Shown: positions 35,927-45,751, numbered from the stretch's first letter. The stretch: 64,000 nucleotides of DNA from CAZCTO01 sp964501725 (GCA_964501725.1 CAZCTO010000011.1:1-64000); one strand, 5' to 3'. The notes: generated by a model not told the origin, from the letters alone. Made by a program: numbers and translations.

Positions 35927-37309
35927 ATGAGTCCAGTTTCTTCATTCAAGAACTTCCTGCTGATGCCCAGGGACAAAGAGTTTTCCCGTAAGCTATGGAA
36001 ACTCATGATTCCGATGGCGCTTCAGCAGTTGATGCAATCCTGTGTCTTTGTTTTCGACACCATTATTGTCGGAGGTCTCGGAGACGAGTTTATCTCAGCC
36101 TCCGGACAGGCGGGTCATTTGACCATGCTGATGTGGTGCGGACTTTACGGAGCATCCAGCGCGGGTGCAATTTACGCTGCCCAGTACTGGGGAAAAGACA
36201 AAGATGTTCACGGCGTACGTAAAGCGTTTTCGGCGACGGTTTTGTTCGGCGCTGTCATCGCTATCCCTTTCTTTATTCTTGGTTTCTTTTTCCGGGAACA
36301 GGTGATGTTTGTCCTTACCAAAGATCCGCTGACCCGCCAAATCGGTTCACAATATCTCTCCATTGTCAGTTTCTCGTACCTCTTCTGGATGGTTTCATCC
36401 ATGTTTGCAAGCATTCTCCGATCGGTTGGAATTACCCGGATTCCGATGATCGCATCCGGAATATCCATCGCGATCAATGTTGCCATGGACAGTGTCATCG
36501 TTTACGGTTTTCTGGGCTTTCCGAAATGGGGAATCAGGGGCGCGGCCTTCTCCACGGTGGTCGGCAGTTTTGTTGAGTTGATGATCCTCTTTATCTTTGC
36601 AAGACGTGCCAAGGCGCCCGTTGCAATGCGAGCTAAGGACTTTGTCAAGCCCGAAAAAGACCTCCTCAAGAAGTTTGTCCGCGCGGCGATTCCGCTGATG
36701 GCTCAGAATCAACTCTGGGCTGCCGGTGTCACGGTCTACAGTATTTGCTTCGCCTACCTTGGCGTCGCGGCCTCCGCTGCGTATAACACCTACGGCACAC
36801 TCGGTGAACTCATGAACATCATCTTCATCTCGGTCGGCGGTGCGGGCGGTATTATGATCGGTCACATCCTCGGCGCCGGAGAAATCGAACGCGCGAAAAA
36901 CTACGCCTGGCGGCTCCTTCGGATCATCTTTATATCCGGCGTCCTGCTGGGGCCGTTCTTCTTCCTGATGAGAGATGTTTTGCTCCTGCCCTTCCCGAAC
37001 CTCTCGGACCGGACGATTCAACTTGCCCGACAGGCACTGATGATGATTTCCATGGTTATCTGGGCGCGAGGCATCAACTTCACTACAATGAACGGGATTC
37101 TCCGTTCGGGCGGAGACACCCTCGGCGCCGCAGCGATCGACATCTGCATGTTGTGGTTTTACGGCGTGCCGCTGGCGCTTCTGGTCAGCTACGGATTAAA
37201 TCTTCCGTTCTGGGTGCTTTTCGCGATTGTTTGCTCAGAAGAAGTCGTGAAAGTCTTTATCAGCATCGCAAGAATCCGGAAATACAAATGGGCAAAGCGT
37301 CTCGTATGA
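35927..37309 (+). CDS. MATE family efflux transporter
   Basis: A 460-residue, 12-helix multidrug and toxin extrusion protein, probably driven by Na+ or H+. Two homologous halves are visible: LMIPMALQQLMQSCVFVFDTIIVGGLGDEF opens the first and AAIPLMAQNQLWAAGVTVYS the second. ILRSVGITRIPMIASGISIAINV and GILRSGGDTLGAAAIDICMLW are the matching helix-loop repeats. A strong AAGGAGG lies 26 bases before the ATG at 35927. Between them a hairpin (CCGCC/GGCGG, 35902-35917) could bring the two within about ten bases. Expression is likely controlled by the attenuator upstream. Confidence 0.9.
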   Translation: MSPVSSFKNFLLMPRDKEFSRKLWKLMIPMALQQLMQSCVFVFDTIIVGGLGDEFISASGQAGHLTMLMWCGLYGASSAGAIYAAQYWGKDKDVHGVRKAFSATVLFGAVIAIPFFILGFFFREQVMFVLTKDPLTRQIGSQYLSIVSFSYLFWMVSSMFASILRSVGITRIPMIASGISIAINVAMDSVIVYGFLGFPKWGIRGAAFSTVVGSFVELMILFIFARRAKAPVAMRAKDFVKPEKDLLKKFVRAAIPLMAQNQLWAAGVTVYSICFAYLGVAASAAYNTYGTLGELMNIIFISVGGAGGIMIGHILGAGEIERAKNYAWRLLRIIFISGVLLGPFFFLMRDVLLLPFPNLSDRTIQLARQALMMISMVIWARGINFTTMNGILRSGGDTLGAAAIDICMLWFYGVPLALLVSYGLNLPFWVLFAIVCSEEVVKVFISIARIRKYKWAKRLV

Positions 37310-37336
37310 CGCTTTGCCCATCCTGCTTCTTTTTTA
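37288..37336 (+). terminator. terminator of the MATE gene
   Basis: A 14-base-pair stem (37288-37301 with 37308-37321) with loop TCGTAT, then CCTGCTTCTTTTTT. The stop codon TGA at 37307-37309 is inside the hairpin. Confidence 0.85.
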
Positions 37337-37356
37337 GGATGGTTCATGCTATTCGA

Positions 37357-40300
37357 TTATCTCTTTCTCTTCAGCAGAATGATGGCCAGTGCACCAAGCA
37401 CCGTTAGCGCAAGAACCCCTCCGCCGACCCAAAAAACAATCGGAGAAATTCCACCCGTTGAACCGCCCGTCCGAGTATTGTTATTTGACTGCCCGCCGGA
37501 TGTTTGAGATGTGGAAGGTTCGGGGGAAGGTGTTGACGTCGCCGTCGGAGTAGGTGTCGGTGTTGCTGTCGCTACAGGTGTCGGCGTTCTCGTCGGCTCT
37601 GGTGCAGGAGTCGCCGTTGGTACAGGTGTCGGTGTCAATTCCGTAGATTTCTCTGTGGTCACATCTAATCTTACGGAATTTTCAGATGCTTTTACCGTAG
37701 CCGTTTCCTTGATTCTTTGATAGAAATCATATTGTGTTCCGCTCGAAAGACCGCTGAAAACATTACTGTCCTGCCAAGTTCCCGTGGTAACATCCGCACC
37801 GTTTTGCACCTTTTTATATTCATAACCCGCAACCGGAGACAATGTGACGGTATGTTGAGTTTTTCCGGTTAAGACCGGTGCTGCGGGTGCAGATGCATTC
37901 ATTTTCTGAACAGCTGATGTCGGACTGCTTGAAATAATGCCGGTTTCAAAGCTACTGCCGATTACAACTGAAATCTGGAAGCCGATATCTGCCTCCGCCA
38001 ATGTGTACGTAGAACCCGTCGCTGATGTTATGTCGCTGCTTCCCCTCTTCCACTGGTATTGAAGCGTACCGATGTTGTTGCTGCCGCTCAATGATGCCGT
38101 TAGCGTTTGTCCGAAAACAGACGTCCCCGAAATGTTCGCCGTTCCCGTCAACACGGGATTGTCTGTAACCACTGCAAGCCTTGATGAAACATTTGATGCA
38201 TTATGCGTAGATGTTTCTTTAATTCTCTGATAAAAATCATACGCAGTGGTACTGTCAAGTCCTGTGAACACATTACTGTCTTGCCATGTCCCCGTAGATA
38301 AAGCGGCGCCTTCTTCCACCCGGATATATTCATATCCTGTAACCGGTGTCAGAATTACAGACGAATGGGTCTTGCTGTAAAGTACCGGTGCAACCGGTGA
38401 AGCCGCATCTGCTTTATTAACGACAAGTGTCACGGTTGTTGTTTCCGTGGTGTAATTCGCGCTGTCAGTCGGCGTGAAGGTAACTGAGTAAGCCGTCGTT
38501 CCGCTGTCTGATACACCTGGTTCCGCCGTTCCGTCCGTCCAGGAGAACGAGCCTGCTACACTTGTCGATCCGCCTGTAAGTATTGAGTCGGACAGCGTGT
38601 CCCCGTACGTGATCGCGGAAGCGGACGGTGCTGTGGAGATGGAAGGTGTTGCCTTACTGACGGTAAGTGTCACGGTCGTTGTTGCGGTATTGTAATTGGC
38701 ACTGTCTGTGGGTGTGAAAGTAACCGAATACGCTGTAGAGCCACTGTCGGAAACAGACGGTGCCGTTGTTCCGTCCGTAAAGGAGAACGAACCTTCTACG
38801 CCTGCCAATCCACCTGTAAGTATCGAATCAGACAGCGTATCTCCATAGATAATGCCTGAAGCAGTCGGAGCGCTCGCGATAGCGGGAGTTTCCTTGTTCA
38901 CAACAAGGGTCACGGTGGTGGTTGCGGTAGTATAATTGGCACCGTCTGCGGGTGTGAAAGTAACCGAATACGCTGTAGAGCCGCTGTCGGAAACAGAAGG
39001 TGCCGTAGTTCCGTCCGTAAAGGAGAATGACCCCGCTACGCTTGCCGCTCCGCCTGTAAGTATTGAGTCGGACAGCGTGTCCCCGTATGTGATTGCGGAT
39101 GCCGTCGGCGCCGTTGTGATGGCCGGAGTTGCCTTACCGACGACAAGCGTCACGGTGGTGGTTGCGGTATTGTAATTGGCACTGTCTGTGGGTGTGAAAG
39201 TAACCGAATAATGCGTCTCTTCACTATCTGAAACAGAAGGTTCCGTTGTGCCTGTTGTCCATGAAAATGTTCCTGCCGTGTTTGCGGAACCTCCGGAAAG
39301 TGTCGAATCGGACAGCATCTGTCCGTATGTGATTGCGGTTGCCGTCGGCGCTGTGGTGATGACCGGAGTCGCCTTACCCACCGTAAGCGTCACCGTTGTC
39401 GTAACCGTTCCGTAATTATTACTGTCCGATGGAGTGAAGGTAACTGAGTAAGCCGTCGTTCCGCTATCCAATACCGATGGCTTCGTCGTTCCCGTCGTCC
39501 AGGAAAAAGATCCTGCTACGCTTGCCGATCCGCCTGTAAGTATTGAGTCGGACAGCGTGTCTCCGTATGTGATTGCGGAAGCGGATGGTGCCGTCGTGAT
39601 GGTAGGTGTTGCTTTGCCAACCGTCAGTGTTACTGTTGTTGTCGCGGTGTTGAAATTGTTGCCGTCTGTCGGCGTGAACGTAACGGAGTAATGCGTCTCT
39701 TCACTATCTGAAACAGAAGGTTCCGTTGTTCCTGTTGTCCATGAAAATGTACCCGCCGTGTTTGCGGAACCTCCGGAAAGTGTCGAATCGGACAGCTTCT
39801 GTCCATATGNNNNNNNNNNNNNNNNNNNNNNNNNNNNNNNNNNNNNNNNNNNNNNNNNNNNNNNNNNNNNNNNNNNNNNNNNNNNNNNNNNNNNNNNNNN
39901 NNNNNNNNNATGATAGGTGTTGCTTTACCAACCGTCAGGGTCACCGTTGTCGTTGCGGTATAGTAATTGGTACCGTCTGAGGGGGTGAAAGTAACAGAAT
40001 ACTCCGTGAGCCCGCTGTCTGATACGGAGGGTTTTGTCGTATCTGTTGTCCAGGAAAAAGAACCTGCAACACTTGCCGAACCGCCTGTAAGTGTCGAATC
40101 GGACAGGGTATCTCCGTATGTTATCCCAGAGGCAGACGGAGCCGAAGTGATGACAGGTGTTGCTTTTTGCACTGTCGTCGAGGTATAGGTGATGACTTCG
40201 GTTCCCGTAATTGTTCCCGTCATCGCGACCGGCGTCACTCCGAATCCGATGTATTTACCGACATCCGAAGCAGACAGAGTATATTTATATGCTTCTGCGC

Positions 40301-42623
40301 CGGATATTGCTGTCTTATTCAAGCCCGTATTGCTATCTGCCCGGTACCATTGGACCGTTGAAATATCCTGCATATCGTTTTCTGCATCGCTGTAGGAAAA
40401 GCTGCCGGACAGCTCCTGTCCGTATGTTGGCGTACCTTCGATTTGAACTTCTGAGGCAACCGGTGCTGCATTATTGTTTTGATAAACAATATTGTCAAAC
40501 ATCGCATAAATATCCGCACCTGCTCCTGTAACACTAACGCGGATCTCGTCGATGTTTTCCCAGTCAAAAGTCACCTTGTTCGGTGTTTTGACGTTTACAT
40601 CGGATTTTGTGTAAAGTTCCGTACCGGCAGAGTACCCCTTAATTGTGTAAAGCGTTGATCCGGCTGTTCCGCTGTCATACAAATGCATGGTGAACAATTT
40701 GAATAGGGCACTGTCGCTTTTCTTGATGGAAAGACTTGTAACCGCCGCCCCCCCTGAAGTTCTCAGTGCCGGAGTATCATCCTGACCGCCGCTGCTGTAG
40801 TATGTCATTCCCAAATTAAGCGAGGACCTGAATACAAATTCATCGATCGCTGTCGTGTAAGGAATACTTGTGCCGTTTGGATATGTCCCGCCGAGATCAT
40901 CAAACGTAGCAACAGAAGCGCCTGCCGGAAGCGGGTCGTCATACACAGGTGTAACATTGATGTTAAACGTCTGCCCGGTGATTTCATATGTACCGTCGCT
41001 CACCTTAAACCCGAAACTGTCGCTTGTTGTATCGGAATGATCGTGAACATATCGAATTTTGCCTTCATCAATGTTCCCTTGCGTGAAGGATGTAATTTCA
41101 ACTCCCGGGTTGTCCGTATTTTCAAGCCTTCCGTGTGTTAAGGCAGTCGTTACGGTGAATTGGAGCGCAGAAGTCACCGAATCATTATCATTTGCCTTGA
41201 GGACTGTATTTGCAATGCTTGCCGTTCCTCCTTCGGCAATGGTCACTGCTGTGTTTGTTTCCACGTACGGCACCGGACTGCTGGTTGAATCTTTGTAAAC
41301 GATGTTGTCAAAAGCCGCGGCAATATCCGCGCCGGATCCCGTAACACTGACACGGATCTCATCGATATTTTCCCAGTCGAACGTCACTTTGACCGGAGAT
41401 TTCACGTTTACATCTGTCTTGGTGTAGACCTCGCTTCCTCCGAGATATCCCTTAAATGTATAAAGCGATGATCCGGTTATGCCGTTGTCGTAAAGGAACA
41501 TGGTATAAAGCTTGAAGACCGAGCTGTCACTTCTTCGGATCGTAAGTCCCGTGATACTCGAACCGGATGTCTTCAGTGCGGGAGTATTGTCCTGGCCGCC
41601 GGTGCTGAAATATATCATTCCCAGATTAGCGGAGGATCTGAACGCAAAACCGTCAATGGCCGTTGTGTAGGGGATGTCCGTATCGTTTGCATATGTTCCG
41701 CTCAGCCCGTCAAACGTTGCCTGCGATGCACCGGAGGGAATCGGGTCGTCATATACCGGCGTCACCGTAATCGAAAAAGTCTGCCCCGTCAGTTCGTTTG
41801 CACCGTCACTGACCGTAAATCCGAAACTGTCGCTTAAGGTATCGGTATGATCGTGTACGTAACGAATTTTGCCGCTGTCAATGTTTCCCTGCGTGAAAGT
41901 GGAGATCGAAACTCCGGGACTGTCCGAATTTTCGAGCCGTCCGTGCGTCAATGCAGTCGTTACGGTGTATTGAAGGTTAGCGACTACCGAATCATGATCG
42001 TTTGCTTTCAGGTCCGCGTCCAATATGGCGGTTGTACTGCCTTCCCACACCGTCAGTCCGCCATTAACATCTATATAAGGCACCGAACTGACCGTGTTGG
42101 TTTCATATACAAGATTGTCAAAAATTGCCGCTACATCAATATAGATTCCGGATATTGCCGTAATCCGGACTTTACTGACTTGATCCCATCCTGAAAATGT
42201 GATTGTATCTATTCCGGAAATACTGACGTTTCCCGTTGTATAGACCAAAGTTGCACCCTGATAACCGTCAAACCGGTAAACATCGGCTCCGATATTTACA
42301 GTTGCATCATAGTAGAGCGAACGTAACGCGAAGTTTCCGCTGTCACTTCGCTGAAATTCTACCCATTCAATCGGCCCTGCCAAATGCGTCACCACCCCCG
42401 CTGATCCGGACGCTCCTAAAGTAGTGACATAATCCATTCCTTGGCCGGCTGACGTCGAAAAACGAAAACCGTCAATCGGCATAGCCTCGGGAATCTGCTC
42501 GTTATTTTCATAAACCAAGTCTTCAAAGTCGGCCGTTCCCGTTGCAGCAACTACTTTAAACATCGGTAGAGTTAAAACAATAATCAATACAGCCAATACA
42601 AACGAAGCAGTCCTTTTAAACAT
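37357..42623 (-). CDS. very large repeat-built surface protein, interrupted by an assembly gap
   Basis: Start MFKRTASFVLAVLIIVLTLPMF gives a signal peptide. The N-terminal part holds three copies of a module ending W-x-x-I/V-D-E-I-R-V-S-V-T-G-x-G-A-D-I, separated by cadherin-like CSPG-type units (TTALTHGRLEN, GKIRYVHDHxDTxSDSFGFxVSDG). Then come seven MBG-like repeats of 80 residues, two Fn3-like units with G-T-W-Q-D-S-N-V-F, a T-P-T-P linker, a membrane helix and KRKR. There is no LPxTG, so anchoring is by the C-terminal helix. Reading frame changes at the 100-N gap but is restored if the true gap is 29 bases plus a multiple of 240; the gene is therefore probably intact. Likely adhesin or cell-wall role. 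Confidence 0.85.
38400..40160 (-). repeat. seven tandem 240-bp MBG-like repeats
   Basis: Units of 240 bases recur with anchors such as AAGTATTGAGTCGGACAGCG and its variants near 38576, 38816, 39056, 39296, 39536, 39776 and 40087. Each encodes 80 residues (ITYGDTLSDSILTGG, then SVAGSFSWTDGT, SVTFTPTDSANY, TTTVTLVV). Units at 39121-39360 and 39601-39840 are nearly identical over most of their length, indicating a recent 480-bp duplication. The second of these holds the N gap. Confidence 0.9.
39810..39909. other. assembly gap (100 N)
   Basis: Exactly 100 N, a placeholder length. Comparison with neighbouring repeats shows 29 bases would complete the unit. Only lengths of 29 + 240k restore the reading frame, so 100 is not the real size. 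Confidence 0.99.
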
Positions 42624-42642
42624 ATTTTTCTCCCCCACTATA

Positions 42643-43197
42643 TTAATTACCCCGAGTTTTTTTAATCTTCCTGATATATTTCGCGTACTCCCTGCATTGA
42701 ATCAGGCCCCACTCGTGTGCCCAGATTGCAGTTTTTACACGGATGTCCTCTTCTTCCAGCCCCGTATCGGCTAAGAACCGATCGAAGTTTGCTTCGTAAT
42801 TTGCGATAAGCCGTTGCTCCAACTCGACTACATTGCGAAGATGAGCGTCAAGAAACCGGTCCAGTTCCTCTTCGCTCATCGCTCCCGAAAAAAAGAGCTG
42901 CATCAGAAATGCATCTCTCGAAATGAAGTCTTGCACGGAATTCTGTCGGATCTGCGCTGAATTTATCTCCCGTCCTTTTTCCGTGATTTCATAGACATTT
43001 TTGTCAACCGTTTCGCCCTTTGTCGTATGTTTAAGTATGATCATTTCTTCCCGGACGAGCCTTTTCAATGTGCGATAAATCTGGGTTTGATCCGCCGGCC
43101 AAAAGTATCCGGCAGCGATATCGAATAATTTCTTGATATCATAGCCCGACAGCGGCTTCATGGATAAAAACCCCAGAATTCCGTTTTCCAGTGTCAT
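42643..43197 (-). CDS. PadR family transcriptional regulator
   Basis: A 184-residue PadR regulator. The winged-helix domain begins ILGFLSMKPLSGYDIKKLF and continues with QIYRTLKRLVREEMI, the recognition helix and wing. The C-terminal domain (about 100-175) is the helical dimerisation part, of the larger PadR s1 type. Its stop lies 19 bases before the start of the giant surface protein, so the two are an operon. A 22-base dyad just downstream of its -10 suggests that it represses itself and the surface gene. Effector unknown. Confidence 0.9.
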   Translation of the reverse strand: MTLENGILGFLSMKPLSGYDIKKLFDIAAGYFWPADQTQIYRTLKRLVREEMIILKHTTKGETVDKNVYEITEKGREINSAQIRQNSVQDFISRDAFLMQLFFSGAMSEEELDRFLDAHLRNVVELEQRLIANYEANFDRFLADTGLEEEDIRVKTAIWAHEWGLIQCREYAKYIRKIKKTRGN

Positions 43198-43213
43198 GTG
43201 AAAAGCACCCTCG

Positions 43214-43265
43214 AATATAGGACTTGTACTATATTTATTATACAGAGGTGCGTAACACCCGTCAA
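43214..43265 (-). promoter_or_regulatory. padR promoter with putative autoregulatory operator
   Basis: On the minus strand -35 TTGACG (43260-43265), 17-base spacer, -10 TATAAT (43237-43242). Directly downstream is the dyad AATATAG-N8-CTATATT (43214-43235), with the inner AC..GT also symmetric, i.e. 9 of 11 half-site positions paired. Position over the transcription start fits a repressor operator. Confidence 0.75.
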
Positions 43266-43332
43266 TTTAATTATGGTATGAATTATTTCATTGATCTTCT
43301 CAGATTCATCGTGCAAAGATCTGCCCGGCTGA

Positions 43333-43689
43333 TTAGTCTTTATTCATCATTTCTTTTAATTGCAGATCGTTAAGTATTGCCGTCGTTTCCGACTTATCTG
43401 TTCCGCAACGACATATCTCCGCGTCTTTTGAATTTGCATATCCGCAAAAACCGCATATCCAGCCTCCGGATTTGATTACCGCGGAATCTGACTTCTCTTT
43501 CTCCTGAACCGCGCGTATGTCCGGCTCAATGAGTGCGATAGCCATGGCGTAAATTCCAAAGAGAAATCCCCAGAAGAACCAACCCTTTCCGGGATAACCT
43601 TTGTTTACAACAATCGCTTTTGTAACAAAGCCCCAGAAAAAACAATTCACCAAGTAAACCGGAATCAGGATCGGATACAAATTCTCCAT
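43333..43689 (-). CDS. small membrane protein with C-terminal zinc ribbon
   Basis: A 118-residue protein. Two hydrophobic segments (IPVYLVNCFFWGFVTKAIVV and WFFWGFLFGIYAMAIALI) are followed by a zinc ribbon WICGFCGYANSKDAEICRCG (C-x2-C ... C-x-C). Start is MENLYPIL at 43689 with GGGAGG upstream, rather than the longer frame to 43755. The RBS and first ten codons are nearly identical to those of the ZIP transporter gene at 34728. Function not recognised. Confidence 0.72.
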   Translation of the reverse strand: MENLYPILIPVYLVNCFFWGFVTKAIVVNKGYPGKGWFFWGFLFGIYAMAIALIEPDIRAVQEKEKSDSAVIKSGGWICGFCGYANSKDAEICRCGTDKSETTAILNDLQLKEMMNKD

Positions 43690-43702
43690 AGACACCTCCC
43701 GA
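43667..43702 (-). repeat. 36-bp near-identical RBS and start region, copy B
   Basis: This segment, read on the minus strand, differs at one base from plus-strand 34715-34750 (copy A). It covers the Shine-Dalgarno, the start codon and ten codons (MENLxPIL) of two otherwise unrelated membrane proteins. Confidence 0.85.
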
Positions 43703-43813
43703 TGAATGAAAAGAAACACTGCCGCATTGAAGCCGGATATCTTCTTCCATTTCACACTGTCAGGATTGTTCTGTCAAGCCGGAGTATTTCTTTTCTCGAA
43801 AACACGCTGTAGT

Positions 43814-44833
43814 CTACTCAAATGTTACGACAATCGGCTCCGATTCAAGAATATAATCTCCCGGATTTTCGGGATCAAAAGCAACGACTTTAAACTCCAG
43901 TTTTTCAATCATGTCGATATTGTATTCATCCAGATAATATCGGAACATAAAAATGTTTTTATATGCCACCTTTCCATCCAAAACGAGTGCATGAAAGATG
44001 GAACCAAACATGTTACCGTTAACAGAAGTATCAATGAGTTGAACGGTGACATTTTTCCCGGAAGTGTTCTCAAGGAATATCGGCAGATTAATGCCGTCAT
44101 AATCAGGGATTTCGACGGGAATTCCAAGCGAAACCTTAATACCGTCCTGTTCTAAAACGACATCTCCCATCGGTTCGAAAACCTGCGTGTAATCCTCACT
44201 GCCGACTGTTTTCAAAGTAATTATCGGTGATCTGCTTATCGTCGAAAATTGATCATCCATGACAGCCAGTTGAAATTCAATGTCCTTAATCTCCTCTATG
44301 CCGGCAAGCTTCAAATCCCGGGCATAGATCATCATGACGTCATTTGCTTTCTTGCCCGCTGCGATCATCTTTCCGGAAAGCATGAGATCAACCATTGCAC
44401 CGTTAACAGAAGACCATTGGGCAACAAACATAACATCCGTCACACCGTTGTTTTCGATGAATACAAAAATTTGCGGTCCGAGCTCATTATCCCATGACAT
44501 TCCGGTCACTTTGACAGTGATATTATCCTGATCAAAAATCAACTGCTCCGGCAGGGACACCTCTCTATTGACCGGTTCGTCAATCTGTTCAACGGTTTCC
44601 CTTGGCTTAACCGTTTCACCCGGAATTGACGTACTGCTCGTTTCGGTCGGTTTTGCTGACTGCGTTTTCTCCGTCGGCTCAAAAGCTTCGTCACCTATAC
44701 CCCACCAATGATCCGTTTTGTCATCTTCATCATCCTGCCTGTCGACATGGTTGCCCGACGAACAGGAGCAGATTCCCAAAAGCATGGATAACACAAGAAA
44801 CAACACCCATAAACTCTTCATGAAATTTCTCAT
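43814..44833 (-). CDS. lipoprotein with two related beta-sandwich domains
   Basis: A 339-residue lipoprotein. Signal to about residue 22 ends ICSC, with C-S-S following. A Ser/Thr/Pro linker (about 50-85) leads to two similar domains. The first (about 95-215) has ITVKVTGMSWDNELGPQIFVFIENN and VNGAMVDLMLSG; the second (about 228-339) has IKVSLGIPVEI and LPIFLENTSGKNVTVQ with VNGNMFGSIF. The shared pattern indicates an internal duplication. Function unknown; likely outer-surface solute or wall binding. Confidence 0.78.
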   Translation of the reverse strand: MRNFMKSLWVLFLVLSMLLGICSCSSGNHVDRQDDEDDKTDHWWGIGDEAFEPTEKTQSAKPTETSSTSIPGETVKPRETVEQIDEPVNREVSLPEQLIFDQDNITVKVTGMSWDNELGPQIFVFIENNGVTDVMFVAQWSSVNGAMVDLMLSGKMIAAGKKANDVMMIYARDLKLAGIEEIKDIEFQLAVMDDQFSTISRSPIITLKTVGSEDYTQVFEPMGDVVLEQDGIKVSLGIPVEIPDYDGINLPIFLENTSGKNVTVQLIDTSVNGNMFGSIFHALVLDGKVAYKNIFMFRYYLDEYNIDMIEKLEFKVVAFDPENPGDYILESEPIVVTFE

Positions 44834-44922
44834 GCAATACTCCTTCTCTTACCGGTCTTCACCAACACAAGGTAATGAACTGATTGATATATCGCATTCA
44901 TCATTATCGTGCAGAGCATGAC

Positions 44923-45066
44923 TTACCTTCTCGAAAAGATCTTTGTTTCCATATCCTCCGCCTCGATTGTCACCGAAATGGCCAACTTATCAATATCCTC
45001 CGCCGTAATGCTTTGATCGGGATGGCGGTGCTCAAGCTGATCGTTATGTTCTTCAGTTACAGGGAT
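44923..45066 (-). pseudogene. open 48-codon stretch after the RelE-type gene, possible gene remnant
   Basis: Directly after the toxin stop, and overlapping it in another frame, the minus strand is open for 48 codons up to TAA at 44923-44925. It ends AEDIDKLAISVTIEAEDMETKIFSRR. The composition looks protein-like, but there is no ATG before a late internal one and no clear RBS. It could be the tail of a broken gene. No family is recognised. Confidence 0.3.
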
Positions 45067-45380
45067 TTATCTAACTCGCTGTCTGTATCTCGACCGCCGT
45101 ACATAATGCGGATAATGGTCACTTTGTTATTACTCTCGTCAGGAACATAGAAAACACAAAAATTATCTACCGGCATAATCCGCAAACCACGACTGTACCA
45201 GGGTTCTTTTTCATATACACGAAATCGTTTTGGAAGTTGCATCAGGCCCATTATTGATTCTTCCAGTCTGTTTAGCAGACCCGTCGCAGTTTGCGGCGAG
45301 CCTAGCTCGAGAGCAATGTATTCAAAAATGCCTCGCAAATCTGTATACGCCTGTCCCGAGACTTCAACCCGATATATCAT
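45057..45380 (-). CDS. RelE/ParE family toxin
   Basis: A 107-residue toxin of the RelE/ParE superfamily. N-terminal YRVEVSGQAYTDLRGIFEYIALELGSPQTA helix pair is followed by the beta-sheet RGLRIMPVDNFCVFYVPDESNNKVTIIRIMYGGRD, which includes the family arginines and the C-terminal Y-G-G-R-D. It would cleave mRNA at the ribosome or poison gyrase; the family split cannot be decided. Four-base overlap with the antitoxin gene. Confidence 0.9.
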   Translation of the reverse strand: MIYRVEVSGQAYTDLRGIFEYIALELGSPQTATGLLNRLEESIMGLMQLPKRFRVYEKEPWYSRGLRIMPVDNFCVFYVPDESNNKVTIIRIMYGGRDTDSELDKSL

Positions 45381-45682
45381 AGATGGTAATCCTTACGAAT
45401 CTCGGCAAATACTTGAGCCGCACTTAGGGTACGACCTGCCTTCATATCCTCATAACCCTTTTCTAACGCTGCATCCAACTGCGACTCCGACAAAGAGCTG
45501 ACATTTTCCGGAACCGAAGATGGAATTTTTACATCAAAAGGAAGTCCCTTCTGAAGGATAATCTGCTTGTAGAAAATATTGATTGCATTGGACGCAGGAA
45601 TGCCCAGCGTAGACAAAATACGTTCCGCCTCTTCCTTCACCTCCGGCTCAATTCTCGCATACAAATTCGCTGACTTTGCCAT
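45377..45682 (-). CDS. RelB/DinJ family antitoxin
   Basis: A 101-residue antitoxin. The N-terminal ribbon-helix-helix begins MAKSANLYARIEPEVKEEAERILSTLGIPASNAINIFYKQII, which is the RelB/DinJ hallmark. The C-terminal tail would block the toxin. It is the first gene of the pair, with AAAGGAGAG before the ATG and a strong promoter upstream, where RelB-type dimers usually bind. Confidence 0.92.
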   Translation of the reverse strand: MAKSANLYARIEPEVKEEAERILSTLGIPASNAINIFYKQIILQKGLPFDVKIPSSVPENVSSLSESQLDAALEKGYEDMKAGRTLSAAQVFAEIRKDYHL

Positions 45683-45722
45683 CGCTCATCTCTCCTTTCC
45701 AAAAACGTATTGAAGTAATATA

Positions 45723-45751
45723 ATTATAAGTATTTGTACGCACAACAGCAA
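45723..45751 (-). promoter_or_regulatory. promoter of the toxin-antitoxin operon
   Basis: On the minus strand -35 TTGCTG (45746-45751), 17-base spacer, -10 TATAAT (45723-45728). AT-rich symmetric sequence around the -10 (TATAATTATATTA) could be the antitoxin operator. Confidence 0.7.

Noticed and set aside
37511..37720. Valine/glycine-rich frame opposite the Thr-Pro linker
   Set aside because: Simple antisense of the TPTP repeat; not a gene. The repetition is also not a CRISPR array.
38400..40160. CRISPR or satellite array
   Set aside because: The 240-bp periodicity is in-frame protein repeats with a conserved 80-residue unit, not direct repeats with unique spacers.
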